Shown here piece after piece: positions 34,071 through 46,345 of a stretch of 64,000 bases of DNA; positions within the stretch are counted from its first letter, which is position 1; every line of letters begins with the position of its first letter. This stretch comes from Datnioides undecimradiatus (lineage: Eukaryota; Chordata; Actinopteri; Lobotiformes; Datnioididae), in contig WARS01000007.1 in NCBI GenBank assembly GCA_008933995.1, positions 186,001 to 250,000 on the forward strand. The letters are read 5' to 3'. Below the pieces are notes generated by a model. It searched no databases. It was given only the letters and a program-made list of their open reading frames with translations, and was not told the origin of the DNA. A program made the position numbers and the translations under genes.

Positions 34071-34704
34071 AATTTCTTGACAATTCTTTTTCTTTGATAG
34101 CACACTATGTGACCGATTCATTGCATATTTAGCTCCTCCTTAACACATGCAGAGGAATATATACAAGCTTAAAGACACACACCCACACTTTAAACAGATA
34201 TGTCAATACTAATTTAAAAACTGGTATGAAAGTGAAGCAGATTATTGGTCACATTTAATGATAATAGATAAGCTGTCAGGGTGCAGTGATTATTATTTAA
34301 TATTATAATAAAGAGTTCCTCAAAATAACAACTTTTACCCTAATGGCTTTCTTTCCATTTATTAAGTCTGATTGCATAATTAGTCAAATTTGACCCAAAA
34401 CTACCACACAGTGGTATCATGAATACTTATTTAAACTTATTTAACTGATGATTAGTAACTAATAGTAAGCAGTAGTCATGCTTGACTTCTGACTCCAGGA
34501 ATCATCAACAGCGTTATGTCCGTACTGCCATATTAGCACTTCAAACATGTCATAATATGTCATTAAATGGTTACTACATGTTTTAAAACTGGTATAAACA
34601 AATGACTGAATGAAAGCTTACATATTCACTATGGTAATTTGATGCATAATTTCAATGTGTGTCATTAGATAATCACATGTTGTAGAATACATTCATCTCT
34701 AGAC
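34071..34704. other. Non-coding stretch, nothing recognised
   Basis: AT-rich sequence. No family was recognised. Confidence 0.5.
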
Positions 34705-34738
34705 CACAAACACACAAACACACAGACACACACACACA
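34705..34738 (+). repeat. (CA)n microsatellite, imperfect
   Basis: CA units with AAA and GA interruptions. Confidence 0.9.
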
Positions 34739-34914
34739 GCAAGGTTGACAGGACTGGGCAATGAGCTGTCAAAACAGTCTCACAGCATCTCACAGGTCAT
34801 TGGCTGATCCCTGTCTGTCTCTTTCTCTACCTTTCTCTCTGTCTCACCCCCCCCACGCCTCCTCTGCGTCTCATTAACACAACATACAATTAAAGTGTGT
34901 GTATCAGTGTCAGA

Positions 34915-35060
34915 CCCCTGCTATTAGCACCTCAGCCTAAATGGCACTTGGCAGGGAGCTGAATTGCAGCTTCCTCCTCCCAGTCAAACAATTAAAGGCC
35001 TCACACACGCGATCAATGCCAAAACACGTTAATAGCTAATTAGCTTGACACAGCAGTACA
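34915..35060. other. Candidate conserved non-coding element
   Basis: Complex block with 'CTGAATTGCAGCTTCCTCC', GTCAAACAATTAAAGGCCTC and 'CGTTAATAGCTAATTAGCTT' (paired homeodomain TAAT words). No repeats. Confidence 0.35.
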
Positions 35061-36450
35061 TGTACAGTAGTGCCCCAGTTTACGTAGGTGGACTGACATT
35101 GTCCAGCTCCTGTCACCTCTGTTGGCACATAATGATTTAAACAGTTGATTTGAACTGCACTTCATTCTCTTTCTAAATGTAAACTTTAGGCTTATTCTGC
35201 AGTTGGGAAATGAAGATTACCTTGTCCCAGCCAGTTTGGTTGCACTTGTTCACCACTTGTTTAAAGCAAAGTCAGCACATTAACCAGCAAAGTTAGTTAC
35301 AACTAAAATACTTTCAGCACTCTGAGGCATTTACCAAATTTTGCAGTGGTTGATCAAATAAACTGCAGGGGTGTAAGATGTAGGTGAATGAACTGAAGTC
35401 CCTGATGAACATCCACACCCTTTATACACCCATTTAAGCAGCACGATTCATAATTTCCAGAGCTTGACCAATTTCTATTTCACATCTAGCTATATCATTA
35501 CATTGCAGGGGATCAGGTAAATCAGGTTATTTTACAAAAAACAGCAACACACACATGCACATGTTGGCAAAAGCAGAAACAGACAAGAATGCGCTTCCTA
35601 TTATCACAACTAAAGCTATGAGGACTGCACATTTACAAACTGAAAATCACATGAAGAAATAGTTACTGGAATCCAGCCTGTTACACCTTCACATGTTACT
35701 GCTTACACAGTTCCTTTTGACTGTCACTCAAACAACATAGGGTCCCAGACAGTGGCAGAAGTCACAATAGTCAAACAACATAGTGTTGCACACTAAGCAG
35801 GCTAACCTGCAGAATAAACAGAAAACTAATTTTAAAAAATGGCAAGTGTTTATGTTTGAAGTTGAGTCATGGAGAGCCAGTATCAATCCATCGATGAGAT
35901 GGCACCATTAGCAGCCCTTGTTAAAGTTAAATACACAGTTTTCCAGTCATTGAGGGAACATCAAAACTAAAGTTAATCTACTGGGTCTTTTCATCCTCAG
36001 ATGATGGGAGTAGTAGAAGAAGACTAAATTCCATCTTTGTGTTACCGTAGCCAGTATTAGGCATGTATGTGGCATAGTGATGCAACTTTGGACTTTGGGC
36101 TATATGCCTTTGCAGACCTTATACTTGCACGAAAAAGCTATAAAACACACTAAATGAAAGGGACAAAAAGCAAAACACAGACTATTTAAAAATTCCTCCA
36201 AAAGTCTCAAGACTGCAGTGATTCTCACACACAGACACACTCCATCTATCAGTGTTTCACACACACACAAACTGCACCTACTCCCACACTGCAGCAGTAA
36301 ATATCTGAGATCTAAATCCTCTTCACAGCATTGCCTAATTACTCCCAACAACATGGTAGCTGATTAACTTGTAATTGCTGCTCTGAACGCAGCCTGTCCC
36401 TCTCTCCTCGTTAGGGTTATTACTGACTATAATTACCGCTAATGTGCAGA
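35061..36450. other. Non-coding stretch, nothing recognised
   Basis: 1.4 kb of AT-rich sequence with scattered CA words near 36225-36270. No exon was recognised. Confidence 0.5.
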
Positions 36451-36455
36451 GAGGA

Positions 36456-36473
36456 ACACACACACACACACAG

Positions 36474-36506
<33 letters not shown>
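36456..36506 (+). repeat. (CA)n microsatellite
   Basis: About 24 CA units with one GA and one AA interruption. Confidence 0.96.
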
Positions 36507-36508
<2 letters not shown>

Positions 36509-37365
36509 TATAGGTGCAGGTGGAAGCTCATGCGCAAGCACCTGAACCCACATATTGTCCTTGAGAACACAGTTGTGCACACAACTCGACAGGAGGATAC
36601 TTATTTTCTTGGAAACTGTGACTGGTGCTCAAAGCAATAACAGTGAAATTTAGGCAACTTAATTCATTTTCAGTATGTTGCCTCATTTAAGCAGTGCGAT
36701 TCACAGCAGCCAAAGTCCTCTAATGGTCTTTATATGTCACTTCATGTCTTGCTGGTGAAACTTAAGACATGGCGGTTTTCTTCCCACCATTTGTGATTCT
36801 GAAAAGGCATCAGCTGTAATTTAATCTTAGGATGATTGTTTGGATGATTTTTCTCTTGTATCCATTGAATTCCCTTAATCTTAATTTCGCGGGTAATGAA
36901 AAAAAAACATCCCCTCTGATAAATCATTAGATCAAGCAAATCTAACACAACAGCTAACACAACAAAAACATGTATGTTTTGCATTTGGCATCACAAAATC
37001 ACGTTCCTGGTTATGAAATAATCATCCAAAAACACATTCCAGCAAACAAAAGATCAGAAAAATGTATTTTCCATGTTTTTGAGGGGGATATTTTAAGTAT
37101 ATCCTGTCATCATGGAGATCATATCCCAAATTGTTTTGGTATCCTGCAGGAAATCAGATAAGTAGCAACATATGTTTTGCATTTCCATAAAAGCAACATT
37201 TGTAGAATTAACTATCGCTGGTAAAACCCAAACAGGGAATTTAGAAACGCTCATCTGTTTATAACTTCCTCACTGAGTCCATGTGAACTGCAGAAAAAGA
37301 ATGAAAACACAAACACTGATATAATTATAATATTATTAAAAGCATACGCTGGCAGCATTTTCAGC
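36507..37365. other. Non-coding stretch, nothing recognised
   Basis: AT-rich, with short frames lacking motifs. Confidence 0.5.
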
Positions 37366-37675
37366 ACCTATCGCGATTATAAAAGCAAATGAGTCCTATT
37401 TGAACTGATACCTGTGAGCTGTGTGCTGACAGCATAGTGCCACTGTTGTTCGTCTTTCTATGCTCAACCTGCAATACAGGGGGCTTCTCTTCTCCCCTTC
37501 TGTCTCCTCTGTTTAAAAAGGCATTCGCGTGAATCTAAATCCGGCTTAATCGTAATTCTCCAACTAAACTTGCTGTGGAGAAAGCTACGAGCGCAAAGCT
37601 CCTTTTAAGTTCATAATCACTTTCTCCTTTAGCTGGGGATAATGGTACTACTTGTGGGAGATTTAGCCCACGTCT
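37366..37675. other. Candidate conserved non-coding element
   Basis: Complex sequence with 'CCTATCGCGATTATAAAAGC', AAATCCGGCTTAATCGTAAT and CAACTAAACTTGCTGTGG. CpG dinucleotides are preserved inside AT-rich words. No open frame. Confidence 0.3.
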
Positions 37676-37677
37676 GA

Positions 37678-37739
37678 CTTTCTCTCTCTCTCCCTCTCTC
37701 TCTTCTTTCTCTCTCTTGCTCCTGCCCTCCTGCTCTCAG
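37678..37739 (+). repeat. (CT)-rich tract
   Basis: TCTCTC-rich run of about 60 bases that ends in CTCTCAG. This looks like a splice acceptor, but no coding frame follows with support. Confidence 0.85.
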
Positions 37740-37749
37740 TTTCCCCAAA

Positions 37750-37885
37750 CGCTATCTCTCTTTCTTCGGACCATTAGTGATATTGCCGGGCCGCAGACCT
37801 CTGTGTTAAGTCACTTAATCAAAAGCAATGGGTTGAAAATCTTGTTTGGCCTCTTACGTCTGATTCATTCCTGCAGACAAGAGCA
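37750..37885. other. Candidate conserved non-coding element
   Basis: Complex block with 'GACCATTAGTGATATTGCCG', AAGTCACTTAATCAAAAGC and GGCCTCTTACGTCTGATTC. No repeat content. Confidence 0.35.
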
Positions 37886-37889
37886 GCAG

Positions 37890-38035
37890 AGAGACAGAGA
37901 GAGGGCCGCAGGGAAATAAATGGAGAGCGAGACAGATAAGTAGAGGGAAGGGAGAGAAAGTAAGCGAGCGAGTGTTGATAGTAAAGTGAGATGGCGAGGG
38001 AGAGCATGTGAGAGAGAAGAGAGAGGACATTAGGT
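37890..38035 (+). repeat. Purine-rich (GAGA-type) low-complexity patch
   Basis: GAGAGACAG/GAGCGAG words dominate. The minus-strand frame here is low-complexity Ser/Leu. Confidence 0.7.
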
Positions 38036-38151
38036 GGTGGTACTATGTGTTATCAGCTAAGCAGCAGCAGAAAGGCTATCACTGGCTCTTTCACCCTCTA
38101 GGGCAGAGGAGGCCAGTGTTCCTCTAACCACTTCTGACCACCTCTCATCCA

Positions 38152-38187
38152 TACACACACACAAACACACATACACACACACACAAC
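38152..38187 (+). repeat. (CA)n microsatellite, imperfect
   Basis: CA units with AAA and TA interruptions. Confidence 0.9.
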
Positions 38188-38189
38188 AC

Positions 38190-39198
38190 CTTTTCAGGTT
38201 TGTATTTCTTTCTTGTTCTTCATTTGACTTTTTCCATCAGTATAATTCATACATCCACACAAACCCCTTTCTTCTTCTCTCTGCACAACAAGCTTAACAG
38301 GCTTAACAAGCTTAAGGTACAAGAATTTTCAAAAATGGCAAAACAACCTTCATCCTCCGTTGCTGCTTATATTGTTAACACATCTGTCTGATCAGACTCT
38401 GCCGTGCTTTGTTTAGATTTAGGCACTAAATCTGCCTAGTTAGGGTCAGGAGATGATCTTGACATAGCTAAAGGTTCATACTGCTTCAGGGTTTGGTCTG
38501 TGTCTTCATTATTCCAGTAATAAATAAGTGGGTAAGTTTGGGAATGATTGCAGCCATGTTTTAAACAAACCAGTGTTGAGTGTTGGATATTTTGTTATCT
38601 CACCATCAACCTTCAGGAATTTAAATGTTGTGAAGCGTGGGGCTAACGCTGAACAACGTGAGGGCCAGTTTGAGATTGAGACCACATGGGTTTTTGGGAT
38701 AATGCATACATTTTGGCTGGATATAACTTAAAAAAAAGCTAAAGGAGGGTGGACTTGGTTTTAGGTTTCAGTTCACACTAACAGGACAGGAGTGCAGGAT
38801 AGAAGCTCTAACCAAGATCTGAACACTGAATTATAGCTCATGTCAAGCCAAAGCCAAAAGAACAAAGCAGATACCTCATCTCCTCAAATAATGTAGACTA
38901 ACCTGGGTGAAACAAACAAATAAAGAAGCAAAAAGACATTTACTAACCATATTTCCATTGGGACAGGACAGTGCAAGAGAAAATGATAATTCACCTCCAC
39001 ATCTTCTGTGATATTTGCATCCTACAAGAGCACTAAGCTTAATAATGTCATAACTGGCTATTGTCAGAGTAGCTCACGACAAACCTCTGCATTGTGATGG
39101 ACCAACCAAGAGCAGACACTCCTGAGGCTTGGGTTGGTGGCAGAGGACGTACTCAGGGAAGGTTCTCACAAGTGTAGAAGCACAAACATGCATGCATT

Positions 39199-39200
<2 letters not shown>
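38190..39200. other. Non-coding stretch, nothing recognised
   Basis: AT-rich sequence. AAGCTTAACAGGCTTAACAA shows a short tandem similarity at 38290-38315. No exon was recognised. Confidence 0.5.

Positions 39201-39234
<34 letters not shown>
39201..39234 (+). repeat. (GT)17 microsatellite
   Basis: Perfect GT run. It forms a convergent pair with the CA array 118 bases downstream. Confidence 0.97.
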
Positions 39235-39236
<2 letters not shown>

Positions 39237-39348
39237 ATGGGTGGGTGGGTGTGCAGATGATGGGTGATGGAGGGGTTCTATGCTCCATAGGGGGGCAAAT
39301 GGAACATACGGAGCACCAGACCTCTCCTACTGTTATACTGCAAGCAAA

Positions 39349-39351
<3 letters not shown>

Positions 39352-39385
<34 letters not shown>

Positions 39386-39395
39386 AAACACACGT
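39352..39395 (+). repeat. (CA)n microsatellite
   Basis: About 14 perfect CA units, then GACACAAACACACG. Confidence 0.95.
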
Positions 39396-40710
39396 ATGCA
39401 CGCGCACAGATTTTATTTTCAATTATTAATTCAAAAGAAGGAAAGTTTATTTCCCGTCTTCAGTGCAGCTGACACTTTAAATAATAGAGCGTTTGTCTTT
39501 TGGAGGATGTGCTACAGGAGAAGGAGGAAACACAGAAGGAAATAGTCCTTGTGCTTATGTTCATCCGTATAAATCCATAAAATAAACTTTCAGTGATATC
39601 CACTTCTTATACTTTAGAAACAGGAAAATACCAGCTATCAAAGTGAAGATTTGCAATCCGTCAAAAGTTGCTCAACAAAACCCAGAACTTGCATTTTCCA
39701 TTCAAGGCTTGGAGAAGACATGAATCAAACTGACGGGGGCAGTTTGATTCCTCTATGGTTAGGGACAAGCCTTATATCATTAATGCATGAGATTTAACAT
39801 CAATGCACTCTACGACTTTGTCTCAATTGTACAAGTTAAATCAGCAAAGCATTTCTCTCTAAAAGTAGAGAACTGCACTAAGCTGAAGATCTGTAAGATG
39901 GTTTAAAAGTCATAAGTGAATTGAATTTTCTTAATTATGGTAAAAGTCAAAAAGTGGGGTATTTTCTTGTGAATTACCCTATGATGCACATCAGGGTCAG
40001 AGAGTAATCCCTGAACTCTTAAGACGATCGTAGTTTTCATTTCCTAATTGAGAGAGAGATGGATTGAGGGACAGACAGAAAGCAGAGAGAAGAGCGACAC
40101 CGGTGTAACTCTCTCATCCCTCTGTTCTCTCTCTCTCTCTGTTAATAGCCTCTTATTTCATGTTTTTTCCCCCATTTCCCCCTGCCCCCATGTGTGAGTG
40201 TTCAAAGTCCCCTGGATTTGGGACATTGCACTGTGGGATAGTACAGTTAGCAGCCCTACTTAGGAGGACTCAAGCCCCTTTTAAAACACCCCCGAAAAGT
40301 GCCAGAAAATCCCCTCAGTCCAAATCTTCTAAAGCGCTCCAACTCGATTTCCTTTCAGAAATACACGTTTAAAGAAGAAATGGACAATTAAAAAAATGAA
40401 TTTAATCTGCTTTTTGGCTTCTCAGCATGAGAGACAAACTGGAGATATAGTAGAAAAAGATTTATGAATAGATCGTTTAGATCACACGCTGTATGGTTCT
40501 TATCTGTCAACACCAACCGACCCAGACTGAAAGGGACTGGATCAGATCACTCATGATGCACACACTGGATTTAGTTAAAGCTCAACGTTGACCTTAAAAG
40601 CTACAGGTCAACAATTTCACATACATAGATTTGTACAAGTCTAAAAATCAATGTGGCACAACAGACCCAGAGATGGAAATATTGATTGAAGAAACCAGTG
40701 AACTATTACA
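39396..40710. other. Non-coding stretch with one small hairpin
   Basis: AT-rich sequence with an 11-bp stem at 39722-39750 (listed separately) and a (CT)7 run near 40126-40140. The 70-codon frame at 40160-40372 has no motif. Confidence 0.5.
39722..39750. other. Perfect short hairpin
   Basis: GAATCAAACTG (39722-39732) and CAGTTTGATTC (39740-39750) are exact reverse complements across a 7-base loop with five Gs. One or less such stem is expected by chance in a window of this size. Confidence 0.8.
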
Positions 40711-41217
40711 GAAGCACAACTAGTTGATTGTTGGATATCTTAATTGAAAATTCACTTATTCATACTTTCTTTTGCTTTTTTTGTCTCCTCATTGCTTCCC
40801 TAACCTCATCTATTTATCTTGATCTGAACTTCAGCAGAGAGTTCTGTACAGATTTTTATGCAGGTTTTTACTCTTTGACTGTTTATCTCAGGAGAAATAA
40901 TCAAGAGTGTTTGTGTTACTCTCTCTCCTTCCCCTTGTGTGTGCATTTGTGCATGTTTGTGATAAAGCATGTGCTGCTACAAGTGTTGCTGTTTCCTGGG
41001 AGGTGTGGATACTTCACATCAAACACACTCCAGCCCCTGTACACACAATCAACCTCTCCCTCGCTGCCACAGGTGTACTGTAAGAGCACTATCTGGTACG
41101 CACACCTCTCAGACCTTTAAGAACACCCAATTCAATTAACACGTGGACACATGCACACATTCAGATGCACTCAAACTCATCCATCCACCCACCAACCAAT
41201 CACCTAATACATAGATT

Positions 41218-41221
<4 letters not shown>
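40711..41221. other. Non-coding stretch, nothing recognised
   Basis: T-rich left part. The 130-codon frame at 40728-41120 has no recognisable motif. Confidence 0.45.

Positions 41222-41248
<27 letters not shown>
41222..41248 (+). repeat. (CA)n microsatellite
   Basis: Thirteen perfect CA units. Confidence 0.95.
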
Positions 41249-42377
41249 TCAAAGTTCAATCCCGTTGCAGACGCTTCTCAATTCAATTAAGACACACTGA
41301 AATACTTCTTTTGATCTCAGTATTGGATATCAGTCACACACACCTGATGCTAGCCATACTAGTGGCCTGAGCTTTTAGCAGCATTGTGTTGCAGACAATG
41401 CTAACATCATCTGGCTAGAGGTAACAACAGTTTTCAGGCAATAGTGATATTTTCAAAGGTACAACAGGAGAGTGTGCTGCGAATTCAATTATGTAGCATT
41501 GTATGTCTTGTGTGTGTTGCTTATGTGTGCGCCGCGTCTATGGCTGTGTGTTTTCATGCACGTTAAGTGTGTGTTGCCTCTGTGTATGCAAATGCCATTT
41601 CCTCTGATAATGAGCTTTCTCCCCGATTCAGAATCCATAGAGTCCATATTGCGTTTGAGTTCCTGAGCAAACAGGCCTATGATGGTGTTCTGTTTTAAGA
41701 TTAAGCAAATGCATGTAAAGGTTTCAGAATACTTTTGCCTTCTGTTTTCCTTTTTGGATTTTCCAAAAGGGCGTCTTGTCACAGGTAGATGCAGAAAAAT
41801 GGATACAGGCTGAAAATGCCTCCAAAGACAACAGCTGGTTCAAAATGCTGCAGGCAGAGGCGTACCCAGAGCAAAGTTGAGTTCATTACACCAATTCTCC
41901 AGTTTTTGCACTGATTTCCAGTATGTTTTCAAATGCACTTGTTTTAGATAAACTATGAATATATGCATATCTATGGGGTTTTTTTTGTATAATAGTATAA
42001 TACATCTTACTGACAATGTCTGATTGCTTGATTGATTGATTACAAGCGAGTCAGGGCTTATAGGAAAGACAGATAAACTCAGCCGGAGCTTGTTTATCAG
42101 TCAGAGATTCTGCTTCTCTGACTTTGTAATGCAGATCGACAACACAAAATGACTTTCAATCTCGATACCCTTCTTTAAGAGATGAAGAGGGAGAGCAGAG
42201 TGCTCTGAGGAGTGACTGGGATGGACTGAGTAGTAGTTTTTGTGGTTCAGGTTTGGATGAGGCACAGATATGTATTTGATGTTATGTGAGACTTTTAGAG
42301 CAGAATAAGAAGAAAGAAAAGGGGAAGTGCATTTTAACATGCAAGTATGATGATCAGTTACCATCATATCCTCACGG

Positions 42378-42379
<2 letters not shown>
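41249..42379. other. Non-coding stretch, nothing recognised
   Basis: Mixed sequence with TGTG words at 41505-41590 and a T8 run at 41980. No family was recognised. Confidence 0.5.

Positions 42380-42414
<35 letters not shown>
42380..42414 (+). repeat. (CA)n microsatellite
   Basis: About 17 perfect CA units. Confidence 0.96.
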
Positions 42415-42416
<2 letters not shown>

Positions 42417-42719
42417 CCAATTCTTAATGTCAAAAGTCAGAAGCAAAACAGGCAGTGTGCTCCACTGTGTTGTGTGAGCCCACACTTTAATGTCACAGAC
42501 TGACATAAAATCATTACAGGTTAATTTTGTGTTGAAGATGAGACATGAAATTAAAACCCTGACATACTCTAATTCTTTTTACAAAAATGATCACAAAATC
42601 ACACATTTCTCATCAAATGTCATCTTAAAACCTTTCATGTCATATATTTCATTTTATCTATTTATAATAGTGAAGAAATGTTACCCCACTAGGACTGGGA
42701 GCATTTTGTTCTCTGCAGA

Positions 42720-42910
42720 TGAGAGTTGAGGCCAGCTCATCGGCAGGTAAATGACATTTTTGATTGTGGCGCGTGTTTTGTGTCTCTCTACATGAATACA
42801 CCGCACTGGATTTTGCATATGTAAGGTTAAAGTGGCGAAGCTCATCCCGCTGTATTCAATCCTTAAAAAAGACATTTCCTCTTTTCCCCGGAGGCCGTGT
42901 GTATGTGTGG
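42720..42910. other. Candidate conserved non-coding element
   Basis: Complex block with GGTAAATGACATTTTTGATT, 'GTGGCGCGTGTTTTGTGTC', GGATTTTGCATATGTAAGG and 'GTGGCGAAGCTCATCCCGCT'. TTTGCATA is an octamer-like word. No repeats. Confidence 0.35.
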
Positions 42911-43044
42911 GACAAGTTGAGGTAATAGATGGGGGTGGAGGGGCAAAATGGCATATGCATGTATTCGTGCGTGTATATGTGCAGACTTTAGTGCGCGCAT
43001 GCCAAATCATTTGTGTGCATATGTGTGTGTGTTGCTCCCTGTTC

Positions 43045-43170
43045 ATCTGAATGGGGATTCATTGGGCAGCCGTTTCAAAATTAAATGCTTTTGGTCAGGC
43101 AGATTGCTTTACGTCGCTGTCATGTTGCTGTGAATGGGATGCAACCTTTGATGGATATGAGGACTGACAG
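43045..43170. other. Candidate conserved non-coding element (second part)
   Basis: Complex block with GGGGATTCATTGGGCAGCCG, TTTCAAAATTAAATGCTTTT and GCTTTACGTCGCTGTCATG. A TG-rich spacer separates it from the block at 42720. Confidence 0.35.
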
Positions 43171-43175
43171 CAGAG

Positions 43176-43206
43176 CCCCCCCCCCCCCCCCCCCACACAC
43201 ACACAC
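43176..43206 (+). repeat. Poly-C (C19) joined to (AC)6
   Basis: Nineteen consecutive C residues followed by six AC units. The minus strand presents a long G run. Confidence 0.95.
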
Positions 43207-44235
43207 CTTATTCATTCTCACCCTCTTTTCCTCAATCAGTTTGTCCTTAAGCTCCACTTCTTCACCTTGTGTCTTTTGTCTCTCCATGCTGTATGTCCAT
43301 CTTTTAGTACAAACGAACGAAACACCACGTGTTTGATGTTAAACTTGAAGAAACGTTTCTCTTGTTCAGAGACTCTAAGCAAAACTCAATTGCATCAAAG
43401 CTTCTTCCTGGGAATTTATGTGATTCATTTCATCCCCAAATTCAGATATTTCTTAGTTTTCTTTTCCCCCTCCTTTTTGACTCCCACTATTGATTCATTG
43501 TCTGATTTAAGCACTGTGCCTCTGCTTCTTAATTTATTTATTTTTTTATTAAGTTCCTAGAAAGTTTCAAGCTTTGTTCCCTCTTCAAGACATATGCTCC
43601 ACACAACATATACAGTTGTCCGGAACTAACTGTGGAGCGAGATCTACAGATGGTCCTCCCAAATATCCTGCACACATTTCCTTTTCCAAAAACAACTTAT
43701 GCAGAGTTGGTTTAAAAACAATATGCAAAACTTCAAGACTTCCGGAAGTGTTTGCTTCTGTGTGTGTATGTGTGTGTGTCAGTCATAACTAAACACAATC
43801 AGTCCTGTCAGTCTGTGAATTTCCTGCTTGGTGACAGTCTGCATCTGCCTTTCTGGTACACGTCGTCTGTCTGACGCACAAGCACACACACATACACAAG
43901 CCTTCATTTCCAACAAGAAGAATCTTTAGGACAGTTCTTCGATGCTGAAGCTTCAGAGGAAGTTGTAGTTTTCACAAGCTCTTCTTCAGGTACCTATTGT
44001 TATGTTCACACAAGTCACACCAATAAACATTTTTTCCAATATCATAAATCACAAACATATGTAGGCTTGGTGCCATGGTTATACTGTGTCTATGTCCCTG
44101 TTCTCTACAATCTCTGAGTCTAAAAAGGACGATGCCAGGACTCTTCCTATATGAACCACTGTCAAACTGGTCAAAACATAACTGCTCTTTGTTTGTCTGT
44201 TGACACTCTTTAGACCTGCCACAGTGTGTGTGAGC
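43207..44235. other. Non-coding stretch, nothing recognised
   Basis: T/C-rich to 43560, then mixed sequence. No family was recognised. Confidence 0.5.
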
Positions 44236-44239
44236 AAGA

Positions 44240-44480
44240 CAGTGAATCCAGAAGAGAATCAGCCAAAGGCCTTAAAATTGAAAATGCAGTCTTCAACTTG
44301 TAAATTACAGTTTGTGGCTTTCTTATAACTGCGGTAGTGAAATTACATCTGCACCTTAATGGCTTTGGTTTGTGGCAGTAATGCTGCTCAGGTGGACAGC
44401 ACGACAAGAACTTGGATTTGTAACGCCAACAGCAAAATGCTTTAAGGCTGCACTCACCAGCGCAGCGAGCCGGCTGAAAA
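44240..44480. other. Candidate conserved non-coding element
   Basis: Complex block with 'CCTTAAAATTGAAAATGCAG', AACTTGTAAATTACAGTTTG and 'GCACCTTAATGGCTTTGG'. It has overlapping opposite-strand frames without motifs. Texture only. Confidence 0.25.
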
Positions 44481-44721
44481 CTATTGTATTTTGTCATAAA
44501 ACTCTATTTGAGTTCCTGTCAGACACCTTCTTGGCTCCATATCTATCTGTAGTTTTAGTTGTGCATGTGTGTGTGTCAGTGTTCATGTTGCACCGTGTCT
44601 CATTCGCTTCAGATGCGAGGACTTCTCACTCGATGAGCAGATGAAAGCCACTGAGAGGTAATGGAACCTCTGTTGAGACGAGCCAGCCAATCTGTAGCTC
44701 ACCAAAATACATTTCACTCAA

Positions 44722-44750
44722 ATACTCATGCACACACGCACACACACATC
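44722..44750 (+). repeat. (CA)n microsatellite, short and imperfect
   Basis: CA units with one CG. Confidence 0.85.
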
Positions 44751-44779
44751 TACCCAATACATTTGCATCTCGAGTGCTG

Positions 44780-45095
44780 TGGCAGCTAGCTAGCTAGCGA
44801 GACAATTCGAGTTACCATTCAAATGAAGGCAGTGTTTGTGTGAGCCCTGGAGAGGGAAAAAAGCAGAGAGAGGGTTTTTTTTTTTTTAGGAATATGCAAA
44901 TACTGCTGTGCATGGGAAATCTATCTAGAAATGAGCTTTCTATTTGGGGAGCTTAAATCAAGAATCACTTTGGTACACTGATGTGAATTGAATACGCTCT
45001 GCTTCTGCTGATGTTTACAAGAATAACGTGGCCATTGGGGTTTAAAGGGACAGAATTAAAGGGGAAAAACCATGCAAAGAACGAGACAAGTGTGT
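44780..45095. promoter_or_regulatory. Candidate conserved enhancer-like element with POU octamer
   Basis: Repeat-free block that holds (GCTA)4-like AGCTAGCTAGCTAGC at 44786-44800, a T13 run (44875-44887), a perfect octamer ATGCAAAT (44894-44901), 'GAAATCTATCTAGAAATGAG', TGATGTGAATTGAATACGC and AAAGGGACAGAATTAAAGGG. The second half is very even in texture. No open frame. Confidence 0.35.
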
Positions 45096-46145
45096 GCAAA
45101 GGAGGCTTAAATGTGCACCCCGGTTTTCATGCTCAAGCTATGACAGGCTCTAGCTTCACACATACTAGAAAGACAAGACAATAGTATGGATCATCCCATC
45201 TAACTCTGGGAAAGAATGCAGAATGCATGTTTTCCAAAATGTCAAAATGATTCTCCAGCTTTTCTATGGAACTATTTATCCATTTAGGGAAAACAGTCAA
45301 TAATGTCAGTACAACATTCACTCAGTCAAATCCCAATCTTTACTAGAGCGGTTTTAAAAAACAACTCAATCCATCTTTAGCCTAGCAGCTAAACAGTACT
45401 ATGTAAAAACTGACTGATGAGTAAGATCTGTCAGTTCACTCATAAAAAGGACGAGCAAATAAAAACCTTTCAAACTTTCTCAATGATAAAACAGCATTGG
45501 CAAAGATTCAGGCTAACACTTAAGACTTAGACTGTGGACCAGATGGACAATGAGAAACCTGGGAGGGATCTGCAGTGTTGCTCATCTGCGCAAACATCAA
45601 CATGAATTTAAAACATAGTTAAAATGTCATCTACAATATGAGATATTCCTAAAATCTCCACTGTAAAGCTCATTCTGAATCAACATGATACTTAGTGCTG
45701 TAATTCTGTCACAGTGCTCTGTTTGCACTAAGAACGTTATTACAATGATTTGTTCGAGCTGGAGCCCTGCACAGCTGCCTGTATCGACAGACTCTTGCCA
45801 TGGATACATGTGTGTTGTGTATATCTGAGACATTAGGGTATGCAGTTCTTGTACTCTTGCATGTACACAGCCTGATGTGTCCGTACATTCATGAATAGGA
45901 GCACCAGGACTGTGCGTGGATGCATTCATGTATATGTGTGTGTCTGTGTGAGTGTAAGATTGAGCTTGTGCCTTCATTCTGTACTGTGTGGATCATAAAG
46001 CACACCTAAAAGGCTGAGAAGGTCGATGGAGAAGGGCGACAGCCTTCTGTGTAAAAGTTACAGCTCTCAGATAAACTAACAAAGAGAGAAGCGGGAGAAC
46101 ACACCACAGTAGATCACATGCAGATGCGCTCATCGGCTCCTCATA
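45096..46145. other. Non-coding stretch, nothing recognised
   Basis: AT-rich. The 116-codon minus-strand frame at 45627-45977 is CA-word-derived at its N-terminus and shows no motif. Confidence 0.5.
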
Positions 46146-46149
46146 ACAC

Positions 46150-46345
46150 CCCTCTAACCCTCAAATCCCTTGTCGTAAAAGTTACTTATGACTGTTTTTA
46201 ATACTTCCCTGTGTGAAAGGACGCCGGCCGACAGTTAACTAACTAATGGGATAAAGGAGCAGGCCGGAGATTAGCCTGATCCGATGAAGCTGTCCAGAGA
46301 TCAGATCTTGCAGCAGCCTTGTAAAACAACACCACTGGAGTGTTA
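46150..46345. other. Candidate conserved non-coding element
   Basis: Complex block with 'CGTAAAAGTTACTTATGACT', GGACGCCGGCCGACAGTTAA and GGCCGGAGATTAGCCTGATC. CpGs are retained in otherwise AT-rich DNA. Confidence 0.35.

Noticed and set aside
35431..36703. A 20-base word repeated with two mismatches at 35431-35450 and 36684-36703
   Set aside because: A few such near-identical 20-mers are expected by chance in 64 kb, and the similarity does not extend.
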